Of a stretch of 64,000 nt of DNA, positions 36,857 through 45,254 are shown piece by piece. A program made the translations under genes and the position numbers. The stretch covers positions 124,001 through 188,000 of the forward strand of contig NZ_WMID02000007.1 of assembly GCF_009711165.2 (NCBI RefSeq). Direction: 5' to 3'. The DNA is from Flavobacterium sp. MC2016-06. Lineage in GTDB: Bacteria; Bacteroidota; Bacteroidia; Flavobacteriales; Flavobacteriaceae. The notes beneath the pieces were generated by a model that worked only from the letters and a program-made list of their open reading frames with translations, did not search any database and was not told the origin of the DNA. Numbering within the stretch: the stretch's first letter is position 1; each line of letters opens with the position of its first letter.

Positions 36857-38764
36857 TTATTTCGCTTTCTTCAAATGTTTGTCGAGAAATTTTTCCATAG
36901 CGCCATAAAAATCAAAACGATTGTTCTGATTGCGGAAGCCATGACCTTCATCATTTTTTACCATATATTCTACAATAACACCGCGTTTTTTTAACGCTTC
37001 AACCATTTGGTCGCTTTCTGCTTTGTTTACTCTTGGGTCGTTTGCTCCCTGTGCGATAAACAAAGGCGTTTTAATTTTGTCTGCATGCAAAGCTGGTGAT
37101 GCTGATGCAAGCAGTAAACTATCTTTTTTAGGATCACCAACCATTTCGTGAAATTGATCTAAATAAGGTGTCCAATAAGGCGGAATCGTATTCATAAACG
37201 TAAACAAATTACTTACGCCAACATAATCTACTGCCGCCGCATACAAATCTGGTGTAAAGGCAACACCGGCAAGAGTAGCATAACCGCCATAACTACCGCC
37301 ATAAATAGCAATTCGTTTTTCATCGGCAATACCTTCTTTTTTTAGCCATTCAACACCATCAGTAACATCGTCCTGCATTGTTTTTCCCCATTGTTTAAAA
37401 CTTGCTTCCCAAAATTTCTTTCCATAGCCTGTACTTCCTCTAAAATTCATTTGTAAAACAGCATAACCGCGATTGGCTAAAAACTGAACTTCTGGATTAT
37501 AATACCAGCCATCTCTTGCCCAAGGTCCGCCATGCGGATTGATAATAACAGGCAGGTTTTTAGGCTCAATTCCAATCGGAAGCGTTAAGTAACCATGAAT
37601 TTCCAGACCGTCTCTAGATTTATAAGTAATTGGTTTAATGTGGCTCATTTGTGTTTCCTTTATCCAAGGATATGGATTTGAAACTTCTTTAATTTCTGCA
37701 GTTTTAAAATCATACAGATAAAATTTACCTGGAGTTCGGTCATTGCCAGCCCACGCAATAGCTTTGGTTCGGGCATCGTCATAACTTACAATTTCGGTTT
37801 CGTAGCCTTCAAATTTCTTTTTCAGATTGTTTTGAATTTCTTCCCAATCTTTGTCAAAAAAATGTTTTTCCTGCTTTTCACCTTCCCAGTTAACAGAAGT
37901 TAAGACTTGTTTTTTTCTGTCGTAATCAATAGCGCTCAAATCATACTTAGGGTCAGCAAATAATTCTTTTACGTTTTTCTTACCAATCGGATCGTATTCT
38001 ACCAAAACCACTTTATCTTTTCCGATATTGCTTAGTGTATAAATATTTTTATTGTCTTTATCAAAACAAGAAGGGGTAAAAATATCTTTGTACGTAGTTG
38101 TAATCAAAGGTGTAAAAGGTTCTTTTTCTGAATTTCTGTAATTCCAGGTAATGTTTACGCCATCTGTTTTAGAAGCCAGACGAATTACACCATTGTTGTC
38201 TGTACACCAGGCGTCGAAGTTTTCTTTGTTGTTGTAAAGAAGTGTCAGCGTTCCTGTTTCGACATTTAGAAGATAAGGATCAAAAAATTCTTTTACCCTT
38301 TTGTTAATCTGCACAATGAGTTCTTTTTCTTTTCCTTTAATGTCAATTAGCTGATCTGTAATATCGCTTCTCACACCCGGAAAAGGGGTTAAAGCTTTTA
38401 AATCTGTTCCATCTGCTTTTACAGAAAAAAGCTGAAAATTTTCATCTCCGCCAATGTCTTGCGTATATACAACTCTGTCACCTTTCCAGAAATAATTAGA
38501 AATACTTCGCAAAGTATCTGTAGTAACACGAACCGATTTTTCGTCGCCTACTTTTTGTACAAAAACATTCATTTTTCCTTTATAATCGGCGCGATAGCTA
38601 AAATAATTTCCATCGGGCGAAATACGGAAGGTACTTTTTTCTCCATTTTTGAAGAAAGTTTTTACGTCAATTAATGGGGCAGGGCTTTCTTTTGGTTCCT
38701 GTTTGCAGGAAATAAAAAGTGTTGCCAAAACAACTAAAACGGATAACATTGATTTTCTGATCAT
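36857..38764 (-). CDS. S9 family prolyl-oligopeptidase-like peptidase (lipoprotein)
   Basis: A 635-residue serine peptidase anchored as a lipoprotein (SVLVVLATLFISC, Cys20). The N-terminal half is a beta-propeller (WKGDRVVYTQDIGG, YTLSNIGKDKVVLVEYD). The C-terminal alpha/beta hydrolase domain has the nucleophile elbow IYGGSYGGYATL near residue 489, the Asp in AQGANDPRV near 573 and the His in DEGHGF near 604. The typical preceding motif NFRGSTGYG is also present. It probably degrades peptides outside the inner membrane. It is monocistronic. Confidence 0.94.
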   Translation of the reverse strand: MIRKSMLSVLVVLATLFISCKQEPKESPAPLIDVKTFFKNGEKSTFRISPDGNYFSYRADYKGKMNVFVQKVGDEKSVRVTTDTLRSISNYFWKGDRVVYTQDIGGDENFQLFSVKADGTDLKALTPFPGVRSDITDQLIDIKGKEKELIVQINKRVKEFFDPYLLNVETGTLTLLYNNKENFDAWCTDNNGVIRLASKTDGVNITWNYRNSEKEPFTPLITTTYKDIFTPSCFDKDNKNIYTLSNIGKDKVVLVEYDPIGKKNVKELFADPKYDLSAIDYDRKKQVLTSVNWEGEKQEKHFFDKDWEEIQNNLKKKFEGYETEIVSYDDARTKAIAWAGNDRTPGKFYLYDFKTAEIKEVSNPYPWIKETQMSHIKPITYKSRDGLEIHGYLTLPIGIEPKNLPVIINPHGGPWARDGWYYNPEVQFLANRGYAVLQMNFRGSTGYGKKFWEASFKQWGKTMQDDVTDGVEWLKKEGIADEKRIAIYGGSYGGYATLAGVAFTPDLYAAAVDYVGVSNLFTFMNTIPPYWTPYLDQFHEMVGDPKKDSLLLASASPALHADKIKTPLFIAQGANDPRVNKAESDQMVEALKKRGVIVEYMVKNDEGHGFRNQNNRFDFYGAMEKFLDKHLKKAK

Positions 38765-39070
38765 ACTTTGATTTTTTTGATTGTGATGAAATTGAAACTG
38801 TTTAAAAATAACATTTTTAAATATTGTATAATATTGAAAATATGACTTTTATCAAATCAAAAATAAGAAAAAGTTTGCAATAAAATTCTGAAGAATTAAA
38901 TTGTTTTATCGAGTGTTTTTTGTTTCTCGCGAAGTCGTAGAAGTGTAAAGTTTGTTTTTTTTAGAGTAAAAGAAAAGAAATAACAAGATAATTAGTTCAA
39001 AAAAAATACTCTTTGACAGATTAAAATAATTATATTCGCTTGTAACTAATTTAATCATAACCAACTTATA
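38765..39070. other. Intergenic region between divergent genes
   Basis: This 306-nt AT-rich gap separates the S9 peptidase and DUF5995-like genes. I see no gene. A TATATTCG at 39031-39038 is close to the TAnnTTTG -7 consensus for the plus-strand gene, but its spacing to TTTG (39012-39015) is short. Confidence 0.4.
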
Positions 39071-39862
39071 ATGAGTATAAAACAAGCAACAACTATAGAT
39101 GAGGTCATTCAGTTTTTGGATGAAATAATAGAAGTGTCAAAACTAGAACAAAGCGCTATAGGTTTGTTTACTATGTTATATCGTGAAGTTACGGTAAGAA
39201 TAAAAGGAGGAATTGCAGATGGTTCTTTTCAAAACGGCGAGCGAATGGAAAAACTCGATGTTATTTTTGCCAATCGCTACATAAAAGCCTATTACCAATA
39301 TAAAGCCAAAGAAAAACCATCTGAATGCTGGGAATTTTCCTTTCAGCAGGCAGAAACCTTTTGGCCAATAGTATTGCAGCATTTATTGCTCGGAATGAAT
39401 GCTCATATAAATCTTGATTTAGGAGTAGCCGCAGCGGAAGTAAGTACAAAAGAAAATATAGCAGACTTAAAAGCTGATTTTGATAAAATAAATTTCATTC
39501 TTAGTAGTTTAGTCGGAGGTGTAGAAACATGCTTAATCAAAATTTGGCCAACGCTCACGTTTTTACTAAAATTAACAGGCAAATTAGATACTTTCTTTAT
39601 AGACTTTAGCATGCAGACTGCCAGAGATGGTGCTTGGAAATTTGCCAATGAATTTGTCGTACTTCCAGAAAACCAAACAGAAGCCTGTATACAGGAAAGA
39701 GATAAGAAAATTACAGAAATTGCACGCTTAGTTTCAAACCCTGGTTATTATGTTAGTGCTATTTTTAAATTCATTCGCATATTTGAAAAAGGAACTGTGG
39801 CTCAAAAAATAATCGATTTGCAGATAATGGAAGCAAAGAATATGGAGTGTGCTGCGGTATGA
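39071..39862 (+). CDS. DUF5995-like cytoplasmic protein
   Basis: A 263-residue protein without signal peptide, predicted mostly helical. The block LQHLLLGMNAHINLDLGVA, followed by DFDKINFIL and the preceding RYIKAYYQYKAKEKPSECW, matches what I recall of the DUF5995 family; its conserved His/Asp/Asn in GMNAHINLDLG suggest a metal or substrate site. No function is established. It is transcribed alone and ends at a strong terminator. Confidence 0.78.
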   Translation: MSIKQATTIDEVIQFLDEIIEVSKLEQSAIGLFTMLYREVTVRIKGGIADGSFQNGERMEKLDVIFANRYIKAYYQYKAKEKPSECWEFSFQQAETFWPIVLQHLLLGMNAHINLDLGVAAAEVSTKENIADLKADFDKINFILSSLVGGVETCLIKIWPTLTFLLKLTGKLDTFFIDFSMQTARDGAWKFANEFVVLPENQTEACIQERDKKITEIARLVSNPGYYVSAIFKFIRIFEKGTVAQKIIDLQIMEAKNMECAAV

Positions 39863-39895
39863 TTTGAATAAAAATACTAGAAAGACTCTATAAAA

Positions 39896-39936
39896 TAAAA
39901 CCGTTGATAGAAATTTCTATCAACGGTTTTTTTATT
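39896..39936 (+). terminator. Terminator of the DUF5995-like gene
   Basis: A 13-nt inverted repeat, accgttgatagaa with ttctatcaacggt, followed by a run of T, 35 nt beyond the stop. Confidence 0.88.
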
Positions 39937-40107
39937 TTACACAATAAATTTATTTCAAAATAACGTATTAGAAATTCAATTTAAATTCATGTTTGTTAAT
40001 TTCGTTCGGCTTATCCGATTTAAATTGTATGTCTTTTATTTGATCTAATTTTGGATCAATTTCTACTTTCGAATTGATTTTGGCTTGTTTATTAATAGCC
40101 GTATTAT

Positions 40108-40566
40108 CTATTTTATTAATTCTAATTTTATTGTATCAATTAATACTCTGTTATCTTTTATGGTGTAGGATTCAGTTATATTTTTCCATTTACCATTTTG
40201 TTTAAATAGTATTATTCTATCTTTCAAATCTAACCACACTTCAAGTTGAATATATTTCTCGTTTGTAGGATTTACTGTAACTACATATTGATTTCTTTTT
40301 TCAGTTTCTTCAATTTTAACTTGACTATTAGAAGACTTTAAGTCAATGTTTTGATTTTGAATGTTTGACTTTTCGGCACCTAGAAATACAGTAAAAAAGA
40401 GTTTACTTTTGCCGATTTTTAGTTTTGTAAAAAGCTTAAATTCAGGATACCAGCTGTGAAGCATGACTTTTGGTTTTTCTGCAAATCTTATTGTATCCTG
40501 ACCATAGATGCTATTTAAGGATGTAAATATACAAATCAACAATAGTGTAATTTTGTTCGTGCTCAT
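40108..40566 (-). CDS. Small secreted protein, function unknown
   Basis: A 152-residue protein with a signal peptide (ITLLLICIFTSLNSIYGQ). The mature part is beta-rich, with KPKVMLHSWYPEFKLFTKLK near its start and a C-terminal DNRVLIDTIKLELIK. No motif recognised. It begins the run of small minus-strand genes with repeats between them. A copy of the about 43-nt intergenic repeat lies about 110 nt upstream (40675-40717). Confidence 0.6.
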   Translation of the reverse strand: MSTNKITLLLICIFTSLNSIYGQDTIRFAEKPKVMLHSWYPEFKLFTKLKIGKSKLFFTVFLGAEKSNIQNQNIDLKSSNSQVKIEETEKRNQYVVTVNPTNEKYIQLEVWLDLKDRIILFKQNGKWKNITESYTIKDNRVLIDTIKLELIK

Positions 40567-40674
40567 TTTATAAATTTCCTCAAAAAGTATTGAAGTTTTC
40601 AGATGTTAGAAAATTTTAAAACCGAGGATTTTCGGCTAAACGAAAATAGAAAAAAGGCTAATTCTGCTAAAACT

Positions 40675-40717
40675 CAAATCCGTACTAACTTTGTTGATAT
40701 ATATCTGCGCAATCGGT
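40675..40717. repeat. Intergenic repeat of the ctaacnttg...ctgcgcaat type, copy 1
   Basis: Compared with 40999-41047 and 43476-43521 the shared order is aaatc, ctaac(g/t)ttg, (g/t)gata, then ctg(c/t)g and a Gg-rich end. Each copy lies between small genes. Together they suggest a dispersed element rather than chance. Confidence 0.5.
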
Positions 40718-40734
40718 ATAATTATTAATTTGAT

Positions 40735-40971
40735 TTAGGTATTAAAAATTATCAATAGAAATATAAGCATTCCAAAAAAGATAACTCCTACCATATGATT
40801 TAATGTACCACTTTCATTCTTCTTCTTATTTCCATCTGGTGACCATACATTTGAAAATGAAGTAGAATTATTGTTTTTTATTAAGCTTTCGATATTTAAA
40901 TAAACATATCTAATTGATGCTCCCAAAAACTCTAATATATACCTGCCTAGTATTATTTGTAAAAAATCCAT
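40735..40971 (-). CDS. Small membrane protein, function unknown
   Basis: A 78-residue reading frame with a mildly hydrophobic N-terminus and a clear C-terminal membrane segment (VGVIFFGMLIFLLIIF). The middle is polar (NGNKKKNESG-like). It has intergenic repeats on both sides. It is short and unrecognised, so it could be spurious, but the ATG and transmembrane segment make it plausible. Confidence 0.4.
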   Translation of the reverse strand: MDFLQIILGRYILEFLGASIRYVYLNIESLIKNNNSTSFSNVWSPDGNKKKNESGTLNHMVGVIFFGMLIFLLIIFNT

Positions 40972-40998
40972 ATATTTTATGTGTCGTTCTAAAATAGA

Positions 40999-41047
40999 TT
41001 TAAATCTCTGCTAACTTTGAGGATACAGGTCTGTGATATCATCGGGC
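40999..41047. repeat. Intergenic repeat of the ctaacnttg...ctgcgcaat type, copy 2
   Basis: A diverged copy, reading aaatctctgctaactttgag and then ggata..ctgtgat..atcggg, aligned with the copies at 40675 and 43476. Confidence 0.4.
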
Positions 41048-41066
41048 ATAGCATTAAGTTGTATCT

Positions 41067-41672
41067 TTATTTGTATCGATTATCAACTTTTACTCTATAT
41101 TCAGTCGCTCGGTCAATATTATTTCCATTCTTATCAACTTCAAAAAGATAAAGTTCTTTTTCTGTTCCTGTAGCAGAATTAATTTCTTTCTCTTTTATTT
41201 CAAGGTTTCTTAAATTATTTAGATTGTCAATTTTATCTCTGTCTAATGTTATTTTGTTACCTTCAATTTTGTAAGTTCCGTAATAAAAGTTACTCATTCC
41301 AATTGCAGAGTTGTCAAAAATATAAGTTCCATTTGTTTTGAAATCAATGCCAATTCCATTATAATCTCCGTTATAGAATACTTTCAGAAGTGTTGGTTTA
41401 TTAAAGTCATTCTGAATTTGTATATCAATTGTCAATATTATACCAATAAAAAGTAAGCCTATAAATGTCAACGAGAAACTCTTAATCTTATTCTCTGTTT
41501 TGTAAAGTTTGATTTCTTTTAATAAAGTTTGAACAAATACAAATACTCCAATCAAGATTAGTACACTCCAAATCAAAGATTCTCCAAAGTAGTCACCATA
41601 CTTTAACTTCAATGTCAAATTCGTTAAAAGACCTCCAATTATTAGTATTAAAATCAGTCTTAATAGTCTCAT
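41067..41672 (-). CDS. Membrane protein with C-terminal lipocalin-like domain, function unknown
   Basis: A 201-residue protein with three membrane segments in the first 85 residues (LLRLILILIIGGLL, SLIWSVLILIGVFVFV, FSLTFIGLLFIGIIL). An extracytoplasmic domain of about 110 residues follows, with the strand-turn pattern GIGIDFKTNGTYIFDNS, YYGTYKIEGNKITLDRD and RATEYRVKVDNR. The domain resembles the small beta-barrels of lipocalin-like DUFs, but no family name is secure. It may be co-transcribed with genes on either side on the minus strand. Confidence 0.65.
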   Translation of the reverse strand: MRLLRLILILIIGGLLTNLTLKLKYGDYFGESLIWSVLILIGVFVFVQTLLKEIKLYKTENKIKSFSLTFIGLLFIGIILTIDIQIQNDFNKPTLLKVFYNGDYNGIGIDFKTNGTYIFDNSAIGMSNFYYGTYKIEGNKITLDRDKIDNLNNLRNLEIKEKEINSATGTEKELYLFEVDKNGNNIDRATEYRVKVDNRYK

Positions 41673-41760
41673 TTAATTTTGGGATGTTATTTGTTTAATT
41701 TACCAGTTATTATAACTGTAGGCAGATTTGTAATCATAAGTATTCTTTCTGAACTAAGTT

Positions 41761-42828
41761 TTACAGCTGTTTCTTTTTCAAAACCTGATCATAATTTGTA
41801 TTAATTAATTCTCCAATCAAATTAGAATTATTATGATTTAACAAAATAACCATTCCCCAATTAGATTTCTTATCGTAAGCAAAAATGGAAGCGCATCCCA
41901 TTGTATTTCCAGTTTTATAAAAGTAAACATCATCACCGTTTCGTTCCATTTGTTGTCCAAAACCTACTTCTCTTTCTGTATTTTTAAAAAAAGTGGTTTC
42001 GGCAATTGGGGTTGCTTTTGCGATTTCGCCTTTATTTGATAAAAGGATTTTTAGCAACTTCGTTAAGTCGGCGGTGTTCGATTTTAGTAAACCAGCTGGA
42101 GCAATCAAAGAGTTCCAATTAAAAAAATCCTGTGCGGCTCCGTTAAACTCATAGCCCGTAACTTTGTTTTTTACATTAAATGATGAGGTCAAAGTATTTT
42201 CCATTTTGGCAGGCAAAAGAATTTTTTCTTTTAGCACTTCTTCAAAACTCTTTGCATATACTTTTTCTAATATCATCCCCATCAAAGTATAGCTTATATT
42301 AGAATAACGATAACTTCCGTAATCTATTAGTTTTGTATTTTCGTTGATAAGAGCATGAACACTTTCTTTGCTTATGTCTAATGGCTGTTTTGGGTTTAGC
42401 TCCATTAGTTTTTTAAAGTCAAAATTGGGTAAACCAGATTGATGTGAAGCTAGATCTGAAATTTTAATTGTGCCTTTAATTTCTTTTGATAATACATATT
42501 CTTTTGGAAGGTAATCGTCTATAAAATCATCAATTTTTAATTTGCCTTCGTTGTTGGCTTGTGCAATTAAATTTCCCGTAAGAAGTTTGGTAACAGATCC
42601 TATTTCATAAATTGTATTTTCGTCTACAGCGACTTTACTTTCTTTGCTGATTTTTCCGTAATTGAAAAAAGAGGTTGTACCATTTTCAACAAATCCAATG
42701 CTAATGGCGACTTCCGGATTTTTATTAGAAATTGCACGACAGATTGAATCGATTTTTTTTGCTGCAGCTTGTCCAGAAACAAGTTGACTTGTTATGAATA
42801 AAATTAAAACGCTGGTTATTGTTTTCAT
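41761..42828 (-). CDS. Serine hydrolase of the beta-lactamase/DD-peptidase (class C-like) family
   Basis: A 355-residue exported enzyme (signal peptide FITSQLVSGQ). It carries the three catalytic motifs of the penicillin-recognising fold: SVTK at 78-81 (SxxK), YSN at 174-176 (YxN) and KTG at 304-306. This is the layout of class C beta-lactamases, D-aminopeptidases and esterases (EstB-like). Which one cannot be decided without homology. The upstream gene (adenylate-kinase-like, 36 nt before) is on the same strand. Confidence 0.9.
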   Translation of the reverse strand: MKTITSVLILFITSQLVSGQAAAKKIDSICRAISNKNPEVAISIGFVENGTTSFFNYGKISKESKVAVDENTIYEIGSVTKLLTGNLIAQANNEGKLKIDDFIDDYLPKEYVLSKEIKGTIKISDLASHQSGLPNFDFKKLMELNPKQPLDISKESVHALINENTKLIDYGSYRYSNISYTLMGMILEKVYAKSFEEVLKEKILLPAKMENTLTSSFNVKNKVTGYEFNGAAQDFFNWNSLIAPAGLLKSNTADLTKLLKILLSNKGEIAKATPIAETTFFKNTEREVGFGQQMERNGDDVYFYKTGNTMGCASIFAYDKKSNWGMVILLNHNNSNLIGELINTNYDQVLKKKQL

Positions 42829-42864
42829 TGGTTGGTAGTTTTCAGTATAATTATCGAGTAAATG

Positions 42865-43428
42865 TTACAAGCTCGCTTTTATTCGTTTTGTGATTTCTTC
42901 AATCGTTCCCAATCCGTCAAAAGTCAAAACATTGATTTTAGATTTCATATATTCAATTGCAGGTCTCGTTGAATTTTCAAAAATTTCAATTCTTTTGATA
43001 TGAATTTCAGGGTTTAAATCGTCTTTTCTAACCGAAGTTTCGGCTCTTTTTTTGGCTCTTTTTAAAAGTTCAGATTTTGGAACATCAATATTCAGCACTT
43101 TTCCAATCTTCATGTTTTTAGATTCAATAAGTTCTATTAAATCATCTACTTGCGGTTTTGTTCTAGGATAACCATCTAAAATTATCCCTTTGCTAGATCT
43201 GTTTTCATCCAATATTTTACTAAAAAAGTTCTTGATAATTGCATCTGGAACTAAATCTCCTTTTTCTTCATATTCAGACATTATTTTTCCAATTTCGGTT
43301 TCATTTTGCTTTTCTAAACGGCATCTGTCTCCTGTTGAAATATGTTCAAAATGAAGCTGTTCTTTTAAAATTTCGCATTGAGTTCCTTTTCCAGAATATG
43401 GTGGTCCAGTTATGATTAAAATTTCCAT
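42865..43428 (-). CDS. Adenylate-kinase-like nucleoside monophosphate kinase
   Basis: A 187-residue protein of the adenylate kinase fold. The P-loop is GPPYSGKGT at 8-16, followed by FEHISTGD, and the DGYPRTKPQVDDL motif replaces DGFPRT. The short LID (no zinc cysteines) shows the RAKKRAETS Arg-rich segment and RKDDL. Changes in the P-loop (PPYSGKGT against usual APGAGKGT) and its place among accessory genes suggest it is not the housekeeping adk but a paralog. It lies 36 nt upstream of the serine hydrolase and may be co-transcribed. Confidence 0.8.
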   Translation of the reverse strand: MEILIITGPPYSGKGTQCEILKEQLHFEHISTGDRCRLEKQNETEIGKIMSEYEEKGDLVPDAIIKNFFSKILDENRSSKGIILDGYPRTKPQVDDLIELIESKNMKIGKVLNIDVPKSELLKRAKKRAETSVRKDDLNPEIHIKRIEIFENSTRPAIEYMKSKINVLTFDGLGTIEEITKRIKASL

Positions 43429-43475
43429 TTATTGTAATTTATTGATTTTAATTTTTTTGCTTTTAAAATTCTGAT

Positions 43476-43521
43476 GATTGTAAATCCGCGCTAACGTTGT
43501 GGATATATCTGCGCAATTGGG
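43476..43521. repeat. Intergenic repeat of the ctaacnttg...ctgcgcaat type, copy 3
   Basis: The longest copy, reading gattgtaaatccgcgctaac, then gttgtggatatatctgcgca, then attggg. A reversed fragment (ccgatagcgcagat) lies about 200 nt to the right. Confidence 0.5.
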
Positions 43522-43781
43522 CAAACTACGATTAGTTTCATCAAGTTGATGTTTGATTATTTTGTAAACGGATTATAGACTTTAAAAGTAGTTTGTTTAG
43601 AATTAAATTCCTTACGGGAAGCCGTAATTTTTTAATTTTTATTAGCATAATAAAGTATCAAATTCTACAAAAGCTGACTTGTATCATTAGATATTATAGC
43701 CCCGATAGCGCAGATTTGCAGTAATAAGTGTTCAAAACCTTAAATTGGATTTTTTCAGATCTGAAAGAATTAAACCCAATA

Positions 43782-43882
43782 TTGTCATTTCGACGAAGGA
43801 GAAATCACACGCGTAAATCGACAAAGATTGACAATATTTTTTGAGGAGTTTCTAGTGCGATTTCTCCTTCGTCGAAATGACA
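43782..43882. repeat. Palindromic intergenic repeat, tcgacgaaggagaaatc type, copy 2
   Basis: Arms ttgtcatttcgacgaaggag + aaatcaca (43782-43809) and tgcgatttctccttcgtcga + aatgaca (43856-43882) pair over 27 nt with one mismatch. The loop shares ggagtttctagtgcg with copy 1 at 31976-32077. Confidence 0.88.
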
Positions 43883-44008
43883 GTATTGCAAAAAAAATAG
43901 GCATGAGTAAGTTTTGAATATCGGTTGTATACAATCGGTTTTATACAATCACTTCAATGTGATTTGTTATTTATAATTTCGATCCGAAGAAAAATAACTA
44001 AATAAATT

Positions 44009-44362
44009 ATGGAAATAAAAAATAAAGAACAAGTCACAGAATTTTTAGAATTAATGAATAGAGGAAACTATTTTACAAAATTAAAACAGGAGAATAAAAT
44101 TGAAAAGTCTTTTGTCGTGCCAATTAAAGTATCTTGTTATAATGAATTGAATATCATGATTTCAGATCTTCTTAAAGCAAGTATTTTAATCCTTACAAGC
44201 GATACAGAAAATTTGTCAAATTGTACCACCAACACTAATATTAATGCATTGACTTTGCTTGAAATTGCTTTACAACTTCTGCCAGAGGAAGAAATGGAAT
44301 TGTTGGATGATTTGCATAAGATTCATTTACAGTCTGATGCAACTTTACTCAACAAAGTATAA
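44009..44362 (+). CDS. Small cytoplasmic protein, function unknown
   Basis: A 117-residue, mostly helical, polar protein without signal peptide. It starts MEIKNKEQVTEFLELMNRG and has an acidic helix near the C-terminus (LLPEEEMELLDDLHKI). It is the only plus-strand gene between 40 and 53 kb. Unrecognised; it could be a toxin/antitoxin-sized accessory protein, but I see no motif to say so. Confidence 0.5.
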   Translation: MEIKNKEQVTEFLELMNRGNYFTKLKQENKIEKSFVVPIKVSCYNELNIMISDLLKASILILTSDTENLSNCTTNTNINALTLLEIALQLLPEEEMELLDDLHKIHLQSDATLLNKV

Positions 44363-44384
44363 AATTAAATAAACCTATTATGAA

Positions 44385-44486
44385 GCTGCGCAAATGTCTC
44401 CTGACTTTGCGCCGTTCCTAATTGTTTATTTTATTTTTGTTGTGGTTTTAGTTTGCGGGCGCAAAGTCAGGAGACATTTGCGCAGC
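44385..44486. repeat. Large intergenic inverted repeat (atgtctcctgactttgcgc type)
   Basis: Arms 44385-44413 and 44458-44486 are perfect 29-nt reverse complements with a 44-nt loop. To the right (44486-44600) is a series of words of the form (c/t)tt(c/t)gcanagcg, repeated also at 45235-45245 and 45858-45902. The arms are more GC-rich than the surroundings. Open reading frames crossing it look spurious. Confidence 0.8.
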
Positions 44487-44602
44487 GATGTAGAGAAGGA
44501 ATGCTTTGCGGAGCGAGGACTTTGCACAGCGATCGCGACTTTTCATTTGGAACACTTCGCAGAGCGGGGGGAAGGAATGCTTTGCAGAGTGGGTGTTTTA
44601 TT

Positions 44603-45160
44603 TTAATAAGCATTGCTGCCTGAAATAGTGAGTGTATGTTCTGTTTTTATGGAAGGACAGCATCTGCCGTCATTTTCAGTATATTCGAGTTTTTCTACAT
44701 AAATTTTCCCATTATTTATTTTGTCAAATTCAAACAAATAATCAGGCTCATACCCAGCTATAACGTTAACTACGAATCCATCATTTTGATACAAAGTTAA
44801 ACCTTGTCCAACTATTGCATTTCCACCTTGATTTGAAGCAAGTGAAAAGTAAATTGCAACATCCTCAATTCCATCACCTGTAAAATCTCCAGTATATGAT
44901 TCTTGAATGTCAAGAATAGCTTCGTGAGATTTGAGAATTTTAGGTAAATATTTACGAAATTGTTTCTCTGCTAATCGTATAGCATCGTTTGTTGAAATTG
45001 ACTTTTTTGGTGATTGCTTTTCTTTTAAATTCAGTTCCCTTTCTTTTAATAGCAATTCTTTCTCCTTTAATTCCAGTTCTTTCTCTTTATTTAAATTATT
45101 ACAACTTATCAAAATAAATAAAATTAATGTTAAAGCTATAAAACTAAATTTTGGTTTCAT
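44603..45160 (-). CDS. Lipoprotein with coiled coil, function unknown
   Basis: A 185-residue lipoprotein (ALTLILFILISC, Cys20). Next comes a short Lys/Glu/Leu-repeat coiled coil (KEKELELKEKELLLKERELN) at about 25-48. A domain with an FG-GAP-like or calcium-binding-type turn, YTGDFTGDGIEDVAIYF, follows, and the C-terminus contains GRCCPSIKTEHTL. The DxDGDG-like turn resembles the FGDFNNDG turn of the immunity-like genes at 49941-51607. It may be distantly related or a shared structural device. Confidence 0.65.
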   Translation of the reverse strand: MKPKFSFIALTLILFILISCNNLNKEKELELKEKELLLKERELNLKEKQSPKKSISTNDAIRLAEKQFRKYLPKILKSHEAILDIQESYTGDFTGDGIEDVAIYFSLASNQGGNAIVGQGLTLYQNDGFVVNVIAGYEPDYLFEFDKINNGKIYVEKLEYTENDGRCCPSIKTEHTLTISGSNAY

Positions 45161-45254
45161 ATTTCTAAATTTTTGTTATTGTTTTAGTTTGAAAGACTTA
45201 ATACAGGAGTCGCAATTTTTAAGGTAAAAGATCTTCGCATAGCGGGTTATATTT

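Larger units (their letters stand above)
43429..44008. other. Intergenic region with several repeats
   Basis: A 580-nt gap without a recognised gene. It holds one copy of the ctaacgttg repeat (43476-43521), a related inverted fragment with ccgatagcgcagat (about 43700-43720), and the palindrome at 43782-43882. It also has two copies of a ttatacaatc/gtatacaatc word near 43927-43951. Confidence 0.6.

Noticed and set aside
40675..43521. Integron attC-like sites between small genes
   Set aside because: The repeats have ctaac and gcgca words, but the RYYYAAC/GTTRRRY pairing could not be fitted, and no integrase is seen.
44394..44606. 70-residue plus-strand reading frame
   Set aside because: It crosses the perfect inverted repeat at 44385-44486 and the ttcgcanagcg series; composition follows the repeat, not a gene.
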